Shown here: positions 4,559 through 5,566 of the stretch, piece by piece
Numbering within the stretch: position 1 is the first letter of the stretch
Layout: the number at the start of each line of letters is the position of its first letter
NCBI GenBank assembly: GCA_052038315.1
Contig: JBQGCF010000030.1
Coordinates: 1-5,566 of the forward strand
DNA from: Iamia sp052038315
GTDB lineage: Bacteria; Actinomycetota; Acidimicrobiia; Acidimicrobiales; Iamiaceae
Direction of reading: 5' to 3'
DNA: 5,566 bases
Notes under the pieces: generated by a model
What the model saw: only the letters and a program-made list of their open reading frames with translations
The model's database searches: none
Told to the model about the DNA's origin: nothing
Translations under genes and position numbers: made by a program

Positions 4559-5566
4559 CCCCCACCACCCCCTCGATCGAGGACCGCCTGCGCGCCACCC
4601 TGCGGGCCGAGGCCGATCGCCACCCCCTCACCCCCGACCTCGACGGCCTGCGGGCCGACCAGGACCGGGCCGTGGTCGACCTCCGCCTCTCCCCCCGCCG
4701 CAACCGGGCCCGCATCCTCGCCGCCGCGGTGATCCTGGCCGTGCTGGCCGCCGGCGTCGTGGCCGTGGCCCAGGGCCGCGGCGACGGCGACGCGCCCGTC
4801 GCCTCCGGGCTGGGCGCCACCGGCTACTACCTCCCCGGCCCGGGCTGGGAGATCGTCGACGTCGAGGTGCCGTCGATCCTCGACCAGGGCGTCCGGCGCG
4901 AGGTCATCTTCCTCGCCGAGCCCGACGGGCGGGGCCCGCAGCTGCGGGCGAGCGTGGCCCGGGTCGGGACGATGGACGGCGCCACCGCCGCCTGGGAGGC
5001 GGCCGGGGCCGTCGCCATCACCGTCGGGCCCGAGCGCACCGGCTGGCGGCTCGACACCGACGCCGAGAGCGGCGACTCGACGGCACAGGGCCTGCGGGTG
5101 CTCGTCCCCGGGCCCGACGACGAGGTCCTCGTGCTGTCGGGGTCCGACATCGCCCTGGCCCGGATGGTCGTCCTCGCCGACCGCTGGCTGGCCACCGACG
5201 GGCGCGAGATCACCCTTGGCGCCGGGCTGGACCGGGCCTACGACACCACCTACACCGACCCGCTGCCGGCCGATGCTTCCGCTCTGGCCACCGCGACCTA
5301 CCCGCCCATGGGGGAGGCCCGGGCCCCGGTGGCGATGGTGACGGTCGAGGCCCCCTCGGGCCGGCGGACCAGCTACTCGCTCGCCGCTCCCGGCACCGTG
5401 GGCCACCCGACCGGCGTCGGCGACGAGGACGGCGGGACGAGCCGGGGCATCGAGCCCGAGCACCGCCGCCAGCAGGTCGACGGCGTGCGCGACGACGGCG
5501 AGGTCTGGACCATCCCGAACGGCGCCGGCGTCACCCCGCTGGTGGGGCTGCTCCCGGGGGCGGACG
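4555..5566 (+). CDS. Single-pass membrane protein, candidate anti-sigma factor, incomplete at right edge
   Basis: 337 codons are visible without a stop. The likely role, inferred from position, is to bind and hold the upstream sigma factor at the membrane until a signal arrives. A cytoplasmic N-terminus (1-52) starts with SIEDRLRATLRAEADRHPL and has the basic patch SPRRNRARI just before a hydrophobic helix (about 53-72, rich in Ala, Val and Leu). This positive-inside pattern places residues 73 onward outside the membrane. The large outer part (at least 265 residues) starts after a Gly/Asp-rich hinge (GRGDGDA) and shows no domain I recognise. There is no HxxxCxxC zinc-binding motif and no cysteine at all, unlike ZAS-type anti-sigma factors. 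AAGGAG (4541-4546) lies 8 nt before the ATG, and the start codon overlaps the sigma stop codon. It could instead be a sensor or envelope protein merely cotranscribed with the sigma factor. Confidence 0.75.
   Translation, partial: MTPTTPSIEDRLRATLRAEADRHPLTPDLDGLRADQDRAVVDLRLSPRRNRARILAAAVILAVLAAGVVAVAQGRGDGDAPVASGLGATGYYLPGPGWEIVDVEVPSILDQGVRREVIFLAEPDGRGPQLRASVARVGTMDGATAAWEAAGAVAITVGPERTGWRLDTDAESGDSTAQGLRVLVPGPDDEVLVLSGSDIALARMVVLADRWLATDGREITLGAGLDRAYDTTYTDPLPADASALATATYPPMGEARAPVAMVTVEAPSGRRTSYSLAAPGTVGHPTGVGDEDGGTSRGIEPEHRRQQVDGVRDDGEVWTIPNGAGVTPLVGLLPGAD

Noticed and set aside
3644..5463. Minus-strand frames of about 290 and 340 codons opposite the sigma and membrane-protein genes
   Set aside because: Low-complexity antisense shadows. 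The plus-strand frames show sigma-factor motifs, a strong Shine-Dalgarno sequence and an ATGA overlap.

Overview
This is a very GC-rich bacterial window, and almost every third codon position is G or C. The protein signatures are actinobacterial: an S15 ending in LGLRR, an actinobacterial-looking PNPase, GTG starts, and a SigE-like ECF sigma factor. Codon bias and gene order suggest an Actinomycetota member, possibly a deep lineage such as Acidimicrobiia. That assignment is inference only. No tRNA, rRNA, CRISPR, IS element or prophage signature was seen.

Leftward (minus-strand) block, read in the direction of transcription. ribF (3974-3021, GTG start) encodes bifunctional riboflavin kinase/FAD synthetase. 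After a 9-nt gap comes an alpha/beta-hydrolase with an intact Ser-Asp-His triad (3011-1752). A 180-nt gap with a candidate -10 element and a foldable leader precedes rpsO (1571-1299, ribosomal protein S15). A 198-nt hairpin-rich spacer then precedes pnp (1100 to the left edge, first 366 codons of polynucleotide phosphorylase). This is the widespread ribF-rpsO-pnp neighbourhood with a hydrolase inserted between ribF and rpsO. truB, the usual upstream partner of ribF, is absent here.

Rightward (plus-strand) block. Divergent from ribF across an 89-bp gap lies an ECF-type sigma factor (about 4064-4558). It overlaps by ATGA a single-pass membrane protein (4555 to the right edge, incomplete). That second protein is the natural candidate anti-sigma factor, although it has no zinc-binding ZAS motif and no cysteine in the visible part. 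The divergent gap holds two candidate promoters that overlap on opposite strands: TTGCAC-16-TAGGTT toward ribF, which would give a nearly leaderless mRNA, and GGAACC-17-CGTG toward the sigma gene.

Functionally, the left block combines flavin cofactor synthesis, a ribosomal protein and RNA decay (housekeeping). The right block is a two-gene signal-response module. Most genes are conventional. The more interesting material is the non-coding sequence: the rpsO leader fold, the rpsO-pnp hairpins, the overlapping divergent promoters, and the cysteine-free putative anti-sigma factor.
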